The position numbers and the translations under genes were made by a program. The notes below the pieces were generated by a model, which was not told where the DNA came from, did no database searches, and saw nothing but the letters and a program-made list of their open reading frames with translations. DNA of 6,180 nt from an uncultured Mitsuokella sp. (GTDB lineage Bacteria > Bacillota > Negativicutes > Selenomonadales > Selenomonadaceae), in contig CAAGMF010000297.1 in the NCBI GenBank assembly GCA_900770895.1, forward strand, positions 1 through 6,180, in the 5' to 3' direction. Positions within the stretch are counted from its first letter, which is position 1, and each line of letters starts with the position of its first letter. Shown here one piece after another: positions 6,084 through 6,180 of the stretch.

Positions 6084-6132
6084 CCCACCTCATCCACCGC
6101 TAGCGCGGTCCCCCTTCTCCTGAGGAGAAGGC
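6084..6132 (-). repeat. Dispersed double-hairpin repeat, copy 3 (inverted)
   Basis: Read on the minus strand, hairpin 1 is CCTTCTCC-TCA-GGAGAAGG (6113-6131). Hairpin 2 is ACCGC-GCTA-GCGGT (6096-6109). The tail is GGATGAGGTGGG. It points towards copy 2, about 57 bases away. The spacer between them has no gene; it carries only a short inverted repeat, CTAGAG (6030-6035) and CTCTAG (6059-6064). Confidence 0.8.
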
Positions 6133-6148
6133 TATGAGTACGACCTGA

Positions 6149-6180
6149 CTACTCCTCATGCTCCAGCACTACCTTGTACA
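6149..6180 (-). CDS. Possible C-terminal end of a further minus-strand gene
   Basis: Reading leftwards from the window edge, one frame gives YKVVLEHEE followed by a TAG stop at 6149-6151; the other two minus frames meet stops within the same stretch. The acidic ending and the position just before a pair of hairpin repeats fit the end of a gene, but ten codons are too few to identify it or to rule out non-coding DNA. Confidence 0.3.
   Translation of the reverse strand, partial: YKVVLEHEE

Noticed and set aside
5972..6133. Repeat cluster as a CRISPR array
   Set aside because: The copies are inverted, not direct, differ in sequence and have no regular spacers; no cas genes are present.

Overview
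The window looks like chromosomal DNA from a moderately GC-rich, diderm (Gram-negative-walled) Firmicute, most likely a member of the Negativicutes/Selenomonadaceae. This is an inference. It rests on a Firmicutes-type flagellar-operon zinc protein (YvyF family) sharing a genome with envelope proteins suited to a periplasm (HlyD-type adaptor, secreted BepA-like M48 protease), on AGGAGG-like ribosome binding sites, and on dispersed double-hairpin repeats of a kind I associate with that group.

Layout. (1) Positions 1-2178, minus strand: a tightly packed efflux operon read from right to left. It consists of a MarR-family repressor, an HlyD-family membrane-fusion adaptor (ATGA overlap with marR), and the N-terminal part of an ABC-2 type permease (start overlaps the hlyD stop) that runs off the left edge. 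A near-perfect sigma70-type promoter (TTGACA-16-TATAAT) drives it, with an 18-bp palindrome lying over the expected transcription start, the usual arrangement for MarR autorepression. (2) Positions 2300-2505: a 327-bp divergent intergenic region holding one dispersed double-hairpin repeat. (3) Positions 2506-3468, plus strand: methylglyoxal synthase (mgsA), then 51 bp later a two-zinc-ribbon YvyF-like protein. (4) Positions 3469-3633: a convergent intergenic region built as a large quasi-palindrome that includes a 17-bp perfect hairpin, probably a bidirectional terminator, and a 20-bp copy of the 3' end of the next gene. (5) Positions 3634-5933, minus strand: a small two-helix membrane protein followed by a secreted M48 metalloprotease with TPRs and a Lys/Ala/Gln tail. 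(6) Positions 5972-6133: two more copies of the dispersed repeat in opposite orientation, then what may be the last ten codons of a further minus-strand gene at the right edge.

How the parts work together: marR-hlyD-permease form a probable inducible export system, in which the adaptor would link the inner-membrane ABC pump to an outer-membrane channel. mgsA diverts dihydroxyacetone phosphate to methylglyoxal. The M48 protease probably serves envelope protein quality control. I see no strong evidence for a wholly new system. The most unusual structures are non-coding: the inverted duplication at the end of the M48 gene and the double-hairpin repeats whose stems vary in a compensated way.
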